Source: Butyriboletus loyo
Taxonomy: Eukaryota; Basidiomycota; Agaricomycetes; Boletales; Boletaceae
Assembly: GCA_038093515.1 (NCBI GenBank)
Contig: JBBPSI010000205.1
Coordinates: 1 to 43,739, forward strand
DNA length: 43,739 nt
Direction: 5' to 3'
Both the position numbers and the translations under genes were made by a program. Shown piece by piece: positions 1 through 11,194 of the stretch. How positions within the stretch are numbered: position 1 is the first letter of the stretch; each line of letters starts with the position of its first letter. The notes under the pieces are model-generated. The model made no database searches. It worked only from the letters and a program-made list of their open reading frames with translations, and was not told where the DNA came from.

Positions 1-1596
1 CTTCTAGCTGCTGCTACTGTCGATGGTATCCCACAGTCTCACAAGGCAGTAATGAGATTACCTCCTGCCGAGAGATCCTTATGGCTAACCGCCATGGGAG
101 AGGAATACAAGTCGTTTCAAGAACGACGAGTATGGGATCTGGTAGATCTTCCCAAGGGACGTCAAGTCATTAAAGGGAAATGGATAAATGTACGAAAAAG
201 CGATGGACGATACAAGTCTCGCTGGGTAGCAAAAGGCTTTACCCAAATCTTCGGAATTGATTATGAGGAAACCTTCTCACCAGTTGCCAGGTTTGAAACC
301 GTTAGGATTCTCTTAGCTCTAGCTGCCTTAGAAGATTGGGAAATCGAGGCTCTAGACGTCAAGACTGCATTTCTCTTCGGAGATCTTGATGAAGAAATCT
401 ATATGGAACAACCTGAGGGTTTCGCTCAAAAAGGCTCAGAAAGTAAAGTCTGTCGCCTACGAAAAGCTATCTATGGCCTCAAGCAAGCGGCCCTTCAATG
501 GAACAAAGCCTTGCATTTATCACTTATCAAACAAGGTTTCAAGCGTACCTTGTCTGACCCGGGAACTTATATAAAATTCATCAGGAAAGTCATCATTATT
601 TTAGTTATATATGTTGATGATGCTCTTTTTATGGGTAGTGATAAAGCACAAGTCCTCGCTCACAAGAAGCACTTTATGAAGACTTGGGAGAGTCGAGACC
701 TTGGAGAAGCGAAAGAGTATTTAGGCATGCGGATTACCAGGGATCGAAGAAATCGTACCCTGAGGCTGGATCAGTGCGATTACGCACAGAAGGTCATAAA
801 ACGATTCAAGCTTGAAAATGCAAAACCCGCACGCACACCTCTTCCTTCTGGTTATAATCCTTCACCATCAACCACCGAAGCATCGCCATCTTTGCGTTCA
901 CAATATCAATCTGTCATCGGATCCCTCCTATTCATCATGCTCGGATCTAGACCCGATATCGCTCATGCTGTCATCAAGATGTCGCAATTCTCTTCCAATC
1001 CATCGGAAGAACATTTGCAAAGAGCGCTCTATATAGTCCGCTATCTGGTTGGAACTCCAGACCTTTGCATAATGTATTCCGGACACAGCCAGTCTGGTCC
1101 GAGAGCCAATTCTGGCTTTATTGCATACAGCGACACTGACTGGGCAGGCGATATTGAGACCCGTCGTTCAACGACTGGTTATTGTATATTTCTAGCATCT
1201 GGCATAGTATCATGGTTATCCAGACGACAACGCAAGATTGCTCACTCTTCAACCGAAGCAGAATATATGGGCATGACCGAGACTGCTAAACAGCTCTCTT
1301 GGGTGCGCTCCTTGTTCTTCGAGATGGGATACAGACTTGGTCCTTTACCCCTTCTAGTTGATAATCAGGGAGCTATATTTCTGGCTTCTAATCCTGCCGT
1401 TGAAGGACGCAGCAAACACATTGCAATTCCGTTTCATTACATTCGGGAATGCGTCGAGGATAAGGAGATTACTCTCTTCTATACTCCTACTCAACAACAA
1501 GCAGCAGATATCTTTACGAAGAATCTGACATGGCAGAGGTTTGAAGAAGTTCAGTCCATGCTCTCTCTTTCTCCTTTTGTCTCTATAAAGAAGTAA
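1..1596 (+). CDS. Copia-1 Pol, C-terminal part (reverse transcriptase and RNase H), cut by window edge
   Basis: This is the 3' part of a Ty1/Copia polyprotein. The frame is open from base 1, so the start lies outside the window; the ATG at 52 is internal. The order is a Copia linker, then reverse transcriptase with the motif KGKWINVRKSDG, YGLKQA and the catalytic YVDD near base 612. RNase H follows, with YSDTDWAGD, STEAEY and DNQGA, and the frame ends with the usual Copia tail (HYIRECVEDKEI, ADIFTKNL) at a TAA. There is no stop or frameshift in more than 500 codons, so this copy may be recent. It copies element RNA into DNA inside a cytoplasmic virus-like particle. A purine-rich tract and the 3' LTR follow directly. 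Integrase and Gag should lie to the left of the window. Confidence 0.95.
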   Translation, partial: LLAAATVDGIPQSHKAVMRLPPAERSLWLTAMGEEYKSFQERRVWDLVDLPKGRQVIKGKWINVRKSDGRYKSRWVAKGFTQIFGIDYEETFSPVARFETVRILLALAALEDWEIEALDVKTAFLFGDLDEEIYMEQPEGFAQKGSESKVCRLRKAIYGLKQAALQWNKALHLSLIKQGFKRTLSDPGTYIKFIRKVIIILVIYVDDALFMGSDKAQVLAHKKHFMKTWESRDLGEAKEYLGMRITRDRRNRTLRLDQCDYAQKVIKRFKLENAKPARTPLPSGYNPSPSTTEASPSLRSQYQSVIGSLLFIMLGSRPDIAHAVIKMSQFSSNPSEEHLQRALYIVRYLVGTPDLCIMYSGHSQSGPRANSGFIAYSDTDWAGDIETRRSTTGYCIFLASGIVSWLSRRQRKIAHSSTEAEYMGMTETAKQLSWVRSLFFEMGYRLGPLPLLVDNQGAIFLASNPAVEGRSKHIAIPFHYIRECVEDKEITLFYTPTQQQAADIFTKNLTWQRFEEVQSMLSLSPFVSIKK

Positions 1597-1600
1597 TGCT

Positions 1601-1614
1601 AAAGCGAGGAGGAG
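1601..1614 (+). promoter_or_regulatory. Copia-1 polypurine tract
   Basis: A purine run (AAAGCGAGGAGGAG) lies directly before the LTR start TGTTGAAAC. This is the position and composition expected of the plus-strand primer of an LTR retrotransposon. Confidence 0.7.
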
Positions 1615-2065
1615 TGTTGAAACGGTAGTGTTCTATTTCTGTATTTCACTTACAGCCACTACGTTTCTAGACTGGTCTATATGACATCATTGTCTAGACC
1701 TAGTCACGCTTATCACATTACAAATAGCTCTTATTATGCTATTGGACGATATGCTTAGTCTTATCTCTTATCTCTATCATATCGTCATGTATTTCATACT
1801 ATACCTTATAAAGGTACTATACAGAACATAAGTACAAACACTCATGTACTGTATATAAGACAGCCCTTATGGCTTGTCGCTTTTCTTTAGATCTTTCAGT
1901 TCTATCATCACTACTGCGATATCTCTAAGTTGAGCTTTGCTCCTTATACTCTGTTTGCGATACTCTCACTCTCGTATTATCAGTGAGTCTTTCCACTGAT
2001 AGGTTTACCCTTGCATCCTTCATTGCCCTCGGTGCGCCTGCTCGGACTTTACCAATTCCGAAACA
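1615..2065 (+). repeat. Copia-1 3' LTR
   Basis: It starts TGTTGAAACGG after the polypurine tract and ends in CCGAAA or CCGAAACA; the right edge is uncertain by 2 bp. A TATA-like TATATAAG lies near 1852. Solo copies of the same LTR lie at 38848-39296 (about 98-99% identical by eye) and 26499-27005 (older). The DNA just to the right is ORF3 of Gypsy-1 on the minus strand, so Copia-1 jumped into that element. Confidence 0.85.
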
Positions 2066-2124
2066 GAGCTGGATTGTGGGAGTTCTTCTCCTGGTAGATG
2101 GCTGGGGGTGACTGAGTGAGCTGC

Positions 2125-3127
2125 TGTTATGACTGCAGGAGTAATCCAAACAGAACATTTCACAAGTGGTTCACTACAGTTGCAGTGCTACACAAAGCAC
2201 TGGCAAGATGATAGAGATAGAGCTAAGACCTTAGTCTCTCAACTGTTTCCAGCAATCAAGACAAGTGGTTAAAGCTAAGGGATCTTAGCCCAAACCACAA
2301 GCCTTTATATATTGTACAAGATGGCACACAGACCAAGCTGCACAGGTGCACAGACCTAGCTGTGCATGTGATAAACTACTATACATGGTTAGACTAAGAA
2401 GCCAACAGTGATCAAAAAGAAGAGAAGCAAACAGAGATTAAGTACATGAGGTATGATGTCATAGTCTAGACTGATGATGTCATGGGCCAGTCTGGACCAT
2501 TACATCATAGGCTCTGTCTAGATTCTGATCACATGTATAATCCCACAATCATGTGCACTGAGTCACATACTGTTACGAGACAATGGAGTTATCAAGTCAC
2601 ACGGGGTTCCGCAACTGTCGCAGTGCTACACAAGTACTGGCGAGGTGTAATGAGGATAGCTCAAGCCTTAATCTCTCAACTGTTGCCAGTGAATAAGACA
2701 AGTGGTTAAAGCTAGGGAATCCTAGCCGCAACCACGAGCCCTTTTATATTACAAGGGAATGCGCACAGACCAAGCAGTGCGTGAGACTAGTTACTATACA
2801 AGTATATATGAAGGGAGTCATGGGTTGACAATGATGGGAAATAGAAGTTGACGGTGATCAAAAAGAAGAGAAGCAAATGGAGATTAAATACATGAGGTGT
2901 GACGTCATAGAGTCTGGGCCAGTCTGGACCGTGACGTCATATGCTTAGTCAGCCTGTGGTTACATGTATAATCCCACGATCACGTGCGCTAAGTCACGTG
3001 ACCTTTGAAAGAGAAATATGACGAAGTCCAAATGCAAAAGATGGTTATAAGAGATATGATTATAACACATACCTTTGAAAGTGAAAGGAGAAGTCCAAAA
3101 GTGTGGAAATAATATAGTATTATAACA
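2125..3127 (-). repeat. Solo LTR B (outer), itself split by a second LTR B
   Basis: Minus-strand LTR of the Gypsy-3 family, flanked by the 5-bp duplication GCTGC (2120-2124 and 3128-3132). It sits in Gypsy-1 ORF3. A second LTR B is inserted inside it at 2571-3067. This is an older, CpG-depleted variant. Confidence 0.85.
2571..3067 (-). repeat. Solo LTR B (inner), 497 bp
   Basis: Complete LTR from TGTTACGAGAC to ATTATAACA, flanked by the duplication CATAC (2566-2570 and 3068-3072). Its 497 bp equals the Gypsy-3 5' LTR at 33398-42271 once the nested element is removed. It is an LTR inside an older LTR of its own family. Confidence 0.88.
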
Positions 3128-4074
3128 GCTGCTCAGTTCACAATTCACCTTCCCATGGCAGTGAGAGTGACCATCCCAGATATTGCTCCAGCCTGGAGAA
3201 GTGGCTGGCAAGGCTGGTGACACACAGTGTGAGGTGGTAGGGGGGAGTGTTGATGAGTGACCTGGGGCTTATTAACATCTGTCTGAAAGGACTCCAGGGA
3301 CTCTCCTGTTGTCTCTTGGGTTAAGGGGTTCACCAAGGTGGTGGCTGGCAAGGGATGCACAGAATGTGCAGGGATAGGGACAGGTGGAGGAGATGCTGCT
3401 GCAGGAGGTCATGCTGGGGGTCTGGTCCTTGAGTGGTGGAGCAAAAAAACCCAATTCAATCTGAAGATTGAAAGTAAAATTCTCTCTCACAAGGGGTGAG
3501 GGCAACAAGGATTGGGTGCAGGATCAGGGTGAGGATGCCTGGGAGGAGCTGGTCTACCACATACCTGAATCCCTCAGCATGAAGGATGTCCAATGTGTAG
3601 CTCCTTGCCTCCATCAAGGAGGTTTCCAGGGTGGCAGAATATACTAGAGGTTGGTTGTTACACTGATGCACACAAGGAGCTAGCAAGTGAGCACTTATAG
3701 GGGCTCAAGCCTAATGAGAAAACTAGCTGACTCACATAATGATGCTATTGGGTGTCTTGCAAAGCAAGTGTTGGTGAGATGTCAAGTGGTGGTGACCAGA
3801 TGAGACCTTGCTGGCTCTTATCGGCTTTATTGGCAAGAGAAGGGTACAGCGGGCAACAAAACTGTTGCAATGTTGGCAACATTTTGATTTTTAAGCTAAT
3901 AACTCAAACACCACTAATGGCAAACCTCCTAAACCTACCCATAGCTGAAGGCCATAATCAAGGGCTTTCCAAAAATATATACATTACTTATGTAATTCAT
4001 TCTATATTTACCAATTAAGCAAGGGTACTCATTGTAACAGTTTTGTTGCTGATATCAAGGGCATCTATTTTAAA

Positions 4075-5489
4075 TTAGTATGAAACATATCCTCCTTTGG
4101 CTTTAATCACCTCCTGAATCCTTCTAGGCATACTCTCAATCAACTCCTGACACTGTGCAGTTCCAATCCTATCCCAATCCTATCCCACTCTGTGTTACGG
4201 TAGTGGTATACTTTTTCCTTCCATTACCACTTGGACTACTTCATTCGCCTAGCCTTTTGCTAGTGCCCTTTGAACGGTACGAACCGTTCTAGCTTAGTCA
4301 TCACCTCCCATGCACGGACGCGCTTTCTTTCATACTCCAGAATCTTCTAGAGTATTCCTTCCTCTTTTGTAGTTTCGCTCTCATGACCCGGTTGGGAACA
4401 TGGTCTGTGCGCAGACCCCCAGTAGTATAAAGACCCAGTCTTTACACCCATGTACTCTATCTAGTTCTATGCAGATACCTGCTAGCAATTAGTTCGCTTC
4501 CAGACTCTTAGTGTGCGCACTAAGACATAGTCTGAGACTTCTCCCAGAATCGTCTCCAGAGTCCTGTGGCTACTCTTGAGTGCCGCCTAGTCATTCTAGT
4601 TGTTAGCGCCCAGCATAACACTCTGCCTGTACATGCTCCCACAACTCCAAAATCCCCTTAGGTGACTCAGGATACTCTGCTAGCCTTCTTTTGAGAAGAA
4701 ATCATAGGTGTTCTATGGGGTTGAGGTCGAGAGACTGAGAAGGCCACACCATGACCTCAAATCCATTGTCAGCAAATCACTTCCTGGCTCTCCTGCTGAA
4801 AGATAATGTCCTCTGGAGTTTTTGCATAATACTGAAGGGTTTGTTGGAGTTCATCCTCCATGATCTGCACATAAAGATTAGCATCCATATTACCATCAAT
4901 CTTGCAAGCCATTCCAACTCCTTCCCAGGTTGTGCAACCCCATATCATCACTGATCCTCCTCCAAACTTCACTGTACCTTCCACCAGCCTATTACTTAGG
5001 CCCTCTCCTGCCTTTTTCCACACCCATTTCCTTCCATCTGACCCAATGCAATTGATTTTGGTCTCATCTGACCATATCACATGCTTCCAGTCCTCCACAG
5101 TTCCCATTCTTGCCCTCCTATGTATGATGCATAGAGAGAAGGGGGTGTTTCTTCTTCACCACAGCCTTCATACCAGCCTTCCTGAGGTGATGACAAATGG
5201 TTTGGGGGAAGATGGGATGGTTCTTGATGTTCTGAAGAGTTTTGGTAACCTGGACAGCATTTTCAGCCTTCCCAGTACCAATAAGACAAATGGTATAGTG
5301 CATGTCAGTGGGAGTTATGAGGGATGGGCAACCACCAGAGGCTTTGAGTAGGTCTGGACAGTGTTTGGAGCAAAGTCTACTAATGGTAGAGTGGTTGAGA
5401 CCAGTAGAATGTGAGATCTGGCAAGTGGATTGACCCATTTCCAGGCAGGAGATGATTTGGTTGGTTTGTTCAATAGAAAGGGATTTCAT
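4075..5489 (-). pseudogene. Tc1-B transposase, broken
   Basis: A Tc1-family DDE transposase, which binds the terminal repeats and cuts and pastes the element at TA. The start is the ATG at 5489 (MKSLSIEQTNQIISCLEMGQ). A helix-turn-helix region (STISRLCSKHCPDLLKASGG) follows, then the catalytic part with VIWSDETKIN (first Asp) and FGGGSVMIWGC. The C terminus reads RRIQEVIKAKGGYVSY before the stop at 4075-4077. A frameshift near 5110 separates the two halves, further breaks follow FQQ near 4790, and a solo LTR A interrupts it at 4193-4620. It is inactive. Confidence 0.82.
4193..4620 (+). repeat. Solo LTR A (Gypsy-1 family) in Tc1-B
   Basis: TGTTACGG to CATAACA, flanked by the duplication CTCTG (4188-4192 and 4621-4625). 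It has the family TATA box at 4426. A four-unit heat-shock-element-like array lies at 4340-4357 (GAA, TTC, GAG, TTC at 5-bp steps). Confidence 0.9.
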
Positions 5490-6679
5490 GATGGAAGTAA
5501 TGGAAAAGGTGATGGTGTTTTGATGTGTTTGCACAATGTTGAACTTCTTATACATCACATGACCCATTGCTTATGTAATACTCAGCCACAACATATGATT
5601 CTAACATTTTATAGAGTCAGCAATAAAACTGTTGCAATGAGTACCCTTACTTAATTGGTGAATATGTCCTGATATAGAATGAAATGTATATATTTTTGGA
5701 AAGCCCTTGATTATGGCCTTCAGCTATGGGTAGGTTTAGGAGGTTTGCCATTAGTGGTGTTTGAGTTATTAGCTTAACAATCAAAATGTTGCTAACATTG
5801 CAACAGTTTTGTTGCCCACTATATATTGCTAGATTACAATGCACAAGGTAGATGCATAGAATTAGCTAGGGAACTTGTACTTGTCTAAGTACTGAGTATA
5901 TATACTATAAGGTATGGCACACAGACTGAGCTATGTGGGATAGTGTCAGGCTAAGGGTTCTGAGTTGATACAAGTCAGAATGATGAATAGAGAACACAGA
6001 AAAGTGCTGGTAACAAGGAAGCGAAGCACCAAGTAAGATGGTGACATTGCCAGTGAATAGGAAGTGCTGAATGTGAAGTGGCAATATCCAAGATATGAGG
6101 CCCACAGGGTAAAGGGGACACAAGTAGTGGTGACCTTGGATACAGGTCTTGGTGCACTAGCCAAGATACATCATAATCTAGTCACATGCTAGTCATGTGA
6201 TGTAACAAATGACATTGGATAAGAAAATGAGGGATGTGACAGCTCAGCTGAAGGACCGGCCTGACAGGACAAATGACAGGGGCTATCTCTGTATATTGGG
6301 ACAGAGATGTCTGGGAGCAACCAGGAAAGTGGATGACAGTCCACTAGCAACTGGGGGAGTGGGAAATATGCAGCATAATGAGGATGGCAGGATGGCAGGA
6401 TGCACAAGCATGGAAAAATGAGTGGCAGGGTATGCTTAGGAGTACAACTGTAACATTGGTTGTCAGGGCAAAGGCAGGTGTGGACAGTGCAGGCAAGTGC
6501 ATAGGGATGGTAGAGAAAGGTGAGGGTGTGAAGGACATAGTCACCCATGAAGTCCATTCTCTGCTCCAGGGTGTCAGTGGCAATGGGGCTTTCTAGGATA
6601 GTAGCATATAGTATACAGTGGGACGAGACTGGGAGGTGAGACAAGGGGACTGGTGGTTGGTTTGGAAGGGAGGCATTCT

Positions 6680-7078
6680 ACTCTGTGGGTGGGATGGCCA
6701 TTTCTGTGCTTTACTGTGGGGGTGGGGAAGGGAAGTCCTTGGGGTGGTGCAGTTTATAAGCCTTGAGTAAAGCTTGCACATGGACCAGATTCCCAATCAA
6801 CTTCTAGGTGTTTTCCACTGAGGAGTATCCTTTCCAGGAGACCACAAACTGCTGTTGTCCACAGGATCCTGAAATTAGGACTGTGCTCCACAGTTTCCCT
6901 ATACATGGTCAGCAGGAAAGCATGGAAGATGTCATGTATTTTCCAAGTAGGGGAAAGTTGGAGCCTGTATGCCACAGGGGAGATTATCTGAGCAATTTTG
7001 AATGGACCTTCCCATCTAGTGGTGAGCTTCTTTGATGGGTACCTGAGTTTAAGGTCACATCCTTTGAGTCACACCTTA
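6680..7078 (-). pseudogene. Gypsy-1 integrase C terminus and chromodomain, copy III, truncated
   Basis: The minus strand reads the integrase tail (YRLQLSPTWKIHDIFHAFLL) and then the family's RETVEH. The piece that should hold the start of the chromodomain is missing: about 70-100 bp are deleted between the NF codons and the part matching FLVSWKGY. The remaining chromodomain end is out of frame. Tc1-A copy a interrupts the right side at a TA, and the upstream integrase is absent beyond it. Confidence 0.75.
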
Positions 7079-8526
7079 CAGTGGCTCAAAAAACTGTCCA
7101 CATGTTTGCATGTTTTACATTAAATATCACTCAATGCAATAACCCCTGACTCTAACCCTAGGCAGTGGGTGTATGAAATACGATACCAACTCTTGGCCTG
7201 CTATTGGCCCAGGAATCAGGTAATATGGATAAGGTTTGATGGAATGTCAGCTATTTTGAAATGACAGGTCATGTGGATAGTTTTTGACTTTAAGTTTTGA
7301 TCACATATATTAGACCCTAGATGCTGTAATAAGGGTCCTATTATGTCACCTTTATGTAACTGAGTGTCAGCCAACATATATAAACCCCATCCTCCTATGT
7401 TTATTTTCTCACCATCACCATGAAATCCATTTCCACCTCTCTTGGCCTTTCAACTAGGAAGATTGCCTCCCAGGTTCTTCAGGAAATCTAACCAGAGAGG
7501 CCTAGGCTTCATGGTGGTTGCCTTTCTGAGCTTTCTGCTACCAACAAGAGAGCTATTGTTCAGCAAATCATAACTGGCAAGGCCAAAAATACTGTCCAAG
7601 CTGCTCAATTTATCAATTCTATTGTTGACTCTCCTGTCTCCTCACAGGTAATGAGGAATACCCTCAAGGAGGCTTCATTGAAAGCTGTGGAGAAGAAAAA
7701 GAAACCTCTTAACCTCTTCTCTCAGTCAATCATAGGAAAAGAAGATTGGCCTTTGCTGTCAAGTATCAGCATTGGACTATTGAGGACTGAAAGAGAGTTA
7801 TATTTATGTGTGGAAAAAGAAGGGACCAGGGCTAATTGCTAGAGAGGTCAAAGGTACAGTCAAGTTTGAAGGAGGTTCACTAATAGTGTGGGGGTGGATT
7901 GGGTGGAATGGTGTGGGGATTTTGAGTGAGATTGAGGGAAGGATGGATGCTGAACAATATGTGGCAATTTTGGAGCAAGGATTGCTTCAAAGCATGAAGG
8001 AATCTGGAATTCCAGAAGATCACATTATCTTTCAACAAGATAATGATCCCAAAAATGATTTGAGGAGCAGGTAATCAAGCTTCTGGATTGGCCTGCACAA
8101 TCTCAAGACTTCAACCCCATTGAACATACTTGGAATCACCTCAATAGATGTCTCTCAGCTTATAATAGTGCTCCTACAGGAGTTCATCAATTATGGGAAA
8201 GGGTGGTGGTAGAGTGGGGAAAGATTTCTATGGAACAGTGTCACAAATGGATAGAAAGGATGCCTAGAATAGTTGAAGCAGTTATCAAGGCCAAGAGAGC
8301 TCACACCAAATATTAGTCAAAAAACCATCTGCAGGACCTGTCATTTTAAAATAGCTGACATTCCATCAAACTGTATCCATATTACCTGATTCCTGGTCCA
8401 ATAGAAGGCCAAGAGCAGGTATCATATTTCATACACCCACCACCTAGGATTAGGATCAGGGGTTATTGTATTGAGTGAAATGTAATGTAAAACATGCAAA
8501 CATGTGGACAGTTTTTTGAGCCACTG
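7079..8526 (+). mobile_element. Tc1-A copy a
   Basis: Tc1/mariner element with long terminal repeats of about 215 bp, starting CAGTGGCTC and ending GAGCCACTG. TA lies on both sides (7077-7078, 8527-8528). The left flank is Gypsy-1 integrase; the right flank is Copia-2 RNase H. Two different hosts on the two sides fit the inversion described in the findings. The last 450 bp or so are almost identical to the inverted left end of copy b. Confidence 0.85.
7420..8316 (+). pseudogene. Tc1-A transposase, copy a, broken
   Basis: It starts MKSISTSLGLSTRKIASQ, the family N terminus with its helix-turn-helix, but lacks part of that helix region compared with copies c and d. The central part keeps VYVWKKKGPGLIAREVKG-like sequence and LSEIEGRMDAEQYVAILEQ near 7805-7980. 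The FQQDNDPK motif holding the second catalytic Asp is seen near 8030, then about 30 bp are missing. The tail runs LLDWPAQSQDFNPIEHTWN to AHTKY and a stop at 8314-8316. Frameshifts near 7480 and 7690-7800 and the later deletion make it inactive. Confidence 0.82.
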
Positions 8527-8528
8527 TA

Positions 8529-11194
8529 CTTGCTTGCTACAATCAGAAAGTGCAATGTATGTATTCAACTTCCATAGAAGAATAAGCTATCTGGCTTTGC
8601 TGCTGAGATTGCTAACTGAAGATGCAGTTCACTAGTTTAATAAACCAGCCAGTCTGAGAGCAACATGAGTTGAGATCAGAAGCCCAATCTGAATTGGTGT
8701 AAGAAATCAACCCAGATTGCGAACCATCATCATATACAAGGGAATAATAATGTGTCCCAAGTAGATATCAGCAAATATATAATGCCTTATTGAGATATTC
8801 TGCAGTGGGATTCACTGCATGATGAGACAGTGCTGTAACAGTGTAGGTGACATCAGGATGAGTGCCAAGCATAATGTATAGCAGGGATCCAATTACCTGT
8901 TGGAATTGTGATCACAATTCCGGATCTACCAGGCTGTTGTGAGATAATGGGTAATAACCCTGTGAAAGAGGAGTTAATGTGACTCAGGAATTCTGCATTC
9001 AGAAACACTCTAGGATCTTTTCTAAGTAGGCACACTGATCTACTAAGATCTTGCTGCCATCCCAGCAGATTCTCATATGCAGGAATTTCTTTTCAGGACC
9101 TAAGTCTCTTCATTCTCATTGGCACATGAAGGCACCCTTGATCTCATCAACTATGGCCTTGTTAGGACCACAGAAGAGGGAATCATCTACATAGACAATG
9201 GCAACTACTATGGTAGTGCCCTTCTTCCTATAAAGGAAGATACCAGCATTGGACTTCAGACATTTGAATTCAAGATCTTTTGTGGACTTGTTTAGAGTCT
9301 CCCACCAGGCTAGTCCAGCTTGTTTAAGCCCATATAGGGCACACAGTAAGGAGAGCACTTTGTGCTCCTTGTCAAGGACATAGAAGCCTTTGGGTTGCTT
9401 CATGTAAATCTCTTCATCCAACTTGCCATAAAGGTAAGCAGATTGAACATTGAGTGCTTTGATGTGCCAGTTGAAGATTGCTGAGAGTGCAAGCATTAAG
9501 CGCATGGTCTTGAAATGAATTACTGGTGAGAAGATGTGATTGAAATCAACACCTTCTATCTGAGAAAATCCCTTTGCAACTAATCATGCACATTTATGAC
9601 CATCAGATTTAATATCAAAAACCCAATGGTTAGAAATAACTTTCCACCCTTTCAGCAGATCAACCAGTTCAAAGACTTGGTGCTCCTTGAGCATATCTAG
9701 CTTGTGTCGACAAGCAGCTTTCCATTCCTCTTGCACTGTAGCAGGCAGTGTCTTAATATCTCTAAATGTCCATTCATGGTGTGGCTTCCTAATTCTGCAG
9801 TATCAAGCTGATGGTTAACTGCCTTTGACATCAAAAATGCCATCAAATCAGTTTCCCCTTCATGGCATAACCATTCAACATCATCTTCCAATAACTTGGA
9901 TGACATAGGGTTTGGAATGATTGGAGCATTGGGTGTGCTGGAAAGATTATCCAGCATTGCTGATTCCAGTTCTAGGTTGCTTCTGAGCTGTTCCTGATTA
10001 GGAATGTGTCTGGAAGGTCCAGGAACCCCAGTGATGTCATTCCAATGTGAAGCACATGCAACATCCCTTTCCTGATCAACAGAATGACAATTGTCACCAT
10101 ATACATTACTGGGCCAGTTAGGTATCTGGCACTCTTGGGTGGAGTGTCATACAGAGACAGGGGGTAATGCAGGTGGTGCTTCTGGCCTCTGTTTGCATGG
10201 TGTAGGAGGCATAGGTATTGCCAGGCATGGTGAAGAAGTGCAAGGCAGAGAGATGTGTGGAGGATATGGGCTTCTAGGAGGAGCAGGTTGATTGGGTTGA
10301 TGGTTGTCATCAGTGGAGGGCAGCAGCAAAGGCATGCACTCATCAGTAACAGAGGGCACAGGATGTGCAACAGGTTGCATGTGAAGTTTGTTTGCACAGC
10401 AGGGGAATTGCTCTTTGTCAAATATGGCATGAGCAGATGTAAACAGGACATTATTGGGGGATTGCATAAACAGGAAATTTCCTGTCATTCCTGGAGTGAC
10501 ACCTAGGTACACCATAGGTTCCAATTTAGGAGCCATTTTATTAACCTGGACATTTTCTGGTATGTGAACAAAAGCACTGCATCTGAATACTCAGAGGTGT
10601 GCAATATCAGAAACAGATCGATGAAGGATCTCATATGGAGTACACCAGTTATGGTGGCAGAGAGGGGTATGATTGTATACATGGGTTGCATGGGCAATTA
10701 AGAATTCCCACCAACTATTGGGGATGCAGGCTTTATGGTGCATTGACTCTGATTTGTCCATAATGGTGTGCATGAATCATTCAGCATGACCATTTTGTTG
10801 TGGAGTATAGGGAGCACTCTGAAAGGTGCAGATCCCCTGTTTCTTGAGTAAATTGTCAAATGTAGAGGATTTATATTCTCCCTCAGGATTGGACATCCAT
10901 CCTTGAACTTTCACAGTAAACTGTATTGCAACCATCTTTAATAAATACCTTGTGGAAACCAGTTCAGCATCCTTGGAGTGCAGTGGTGTGATCCATGCAA
11001 ATGACATGAAATTGGCAAAGAAAGTTATAATGTATTTATACCAGTGGTAGCTATCCACTGGGAAGGATATCAGATCTGAATGGATCAACTCAAATGCACA
11101 TTTAGTGTGGTGCTCATTATGAGGGTAACTCTGGTTCAGAAGCTTCCCCATGGCACAGCCAGGACAAATAGAGTCCATGTGAGGGATCTCAACA
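8529..11194 (-). pseudogene. Copia-2 Pol (integrase, reverse transcriptase, first part of RNase H), broken
   Basis: The minus strand carries a Ty1/Copia Pol that differs from Copia-1. From right to left: the integrase zinc finger (CRHVEIPHMDSICPGC) at about 11200, then the integrase core. The core has the first Asp (LIHSDLISF), NPEGEY where an Asp is expected (changed to Asn) and the Glu in PQQNGHAE. A proline-rich linker follows, then reverse transcriptase with LNVQSAYLYGKLDEEIYMKQ, YGLKQAG and YVDD (9116-9505), then GSLLYIMLGTHPDV and SNSDW-like RNase H parts (8529-8900). Several stops and a 4-bp duplication break the frame. RNase H stops at the TA of Tc1-A copy a and resumes at 14513 on the other strand. 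Confidence 0.88.

Larger units (their letters stand above)
3847..5821 (-). mobile_element. Tc1-B, a Tc1/mariner transposon with about 200-bp terminal inverted repeats
   Basis: It is inserted at TA (3845-3846 and 5822-5823) in LTR C. The left repeat spans 3847-4051 and the right repeat 5619-5821, near-identical in inverted orientation. Without the nested LTR A it is about 1.54 kb, normal for Tc1 elements. It encodes one transposase on the minus strand. Each terminal repeat is bounded by inverted copies of CAACAAAACTGTT. Confidence 0.88.
3656..6455 (-). repeat. Solo LTR C carrying a Tc1-B element
   Basis: LTR C (about 823 bp without the insert) lies in Gypsy-1 ORF3 copy III, with the duplication TTGGT at 3651-3655 and 6456-6460. 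Tc1-B sits inside it at 3847-5821. The strand is set by the TATA module, which reads on the minus strand. No coding region of the LTR C element occurs in this window. Confidence 0.85.
2066..6701 (-). pseudogene. Gypsy-1 ORF3 (zinc-knuckle protein), copy III, broken
   Basis: Three pieces (2066-2124, 3128-3655, 6456-6701) align on the minus strand with ORF3 of the young copy I (40238-41476). The ATG of the family, followed by GCCAT, is still visible as CAT at 6699-6701. Matching stretches include LETSLMEARSYTLDILHAEG near 3540-3640 and SPLPPHTVCHQP near 3210-3250. Frameshifts and two LTR insertions prevent expression. The zinc-knuckle end would lie left of 2066, beyond the Copia-1 insertion, and is not in the window. 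The copy matters because it shows that ORF3 is a regular part of the family. Confidence 0.8.
2066..7078 (-). mobile_element. Gypsy-1 copy III, 3' part, decayed and interrupted
   Basis: Minus-strand remnant of the same chromovirus as copies I and II. From right to left it carries the integrase C terminus (7078 to about 6680) and ORF3 (6701 to 2066). ORF3 is split by a solo LTR B (2125-3127) and a solo LTR C (3656-6455). The left end is cut by Copia-1; the right end is cut by Tc1-A copy a, inserted at a TA in the integrase. The copy is CpG-poor and full of breaks. Confidence 0.85.

Noticed and set aside
7140..7165. CTAACCCTAGG, resembling a telomere repeat
   Set aside because: A single unit only, present in every Tc1-A terminal repeat at the same place, so it is part of the transposon.
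9972..10451. Several long frames on both strands in the Copia-2 linker region that look like separate proteins
   Set aside because: The proline-rich linker between integrase and reverse transcriptase of Copia Pol explains the composition; the other frames are its shadows.
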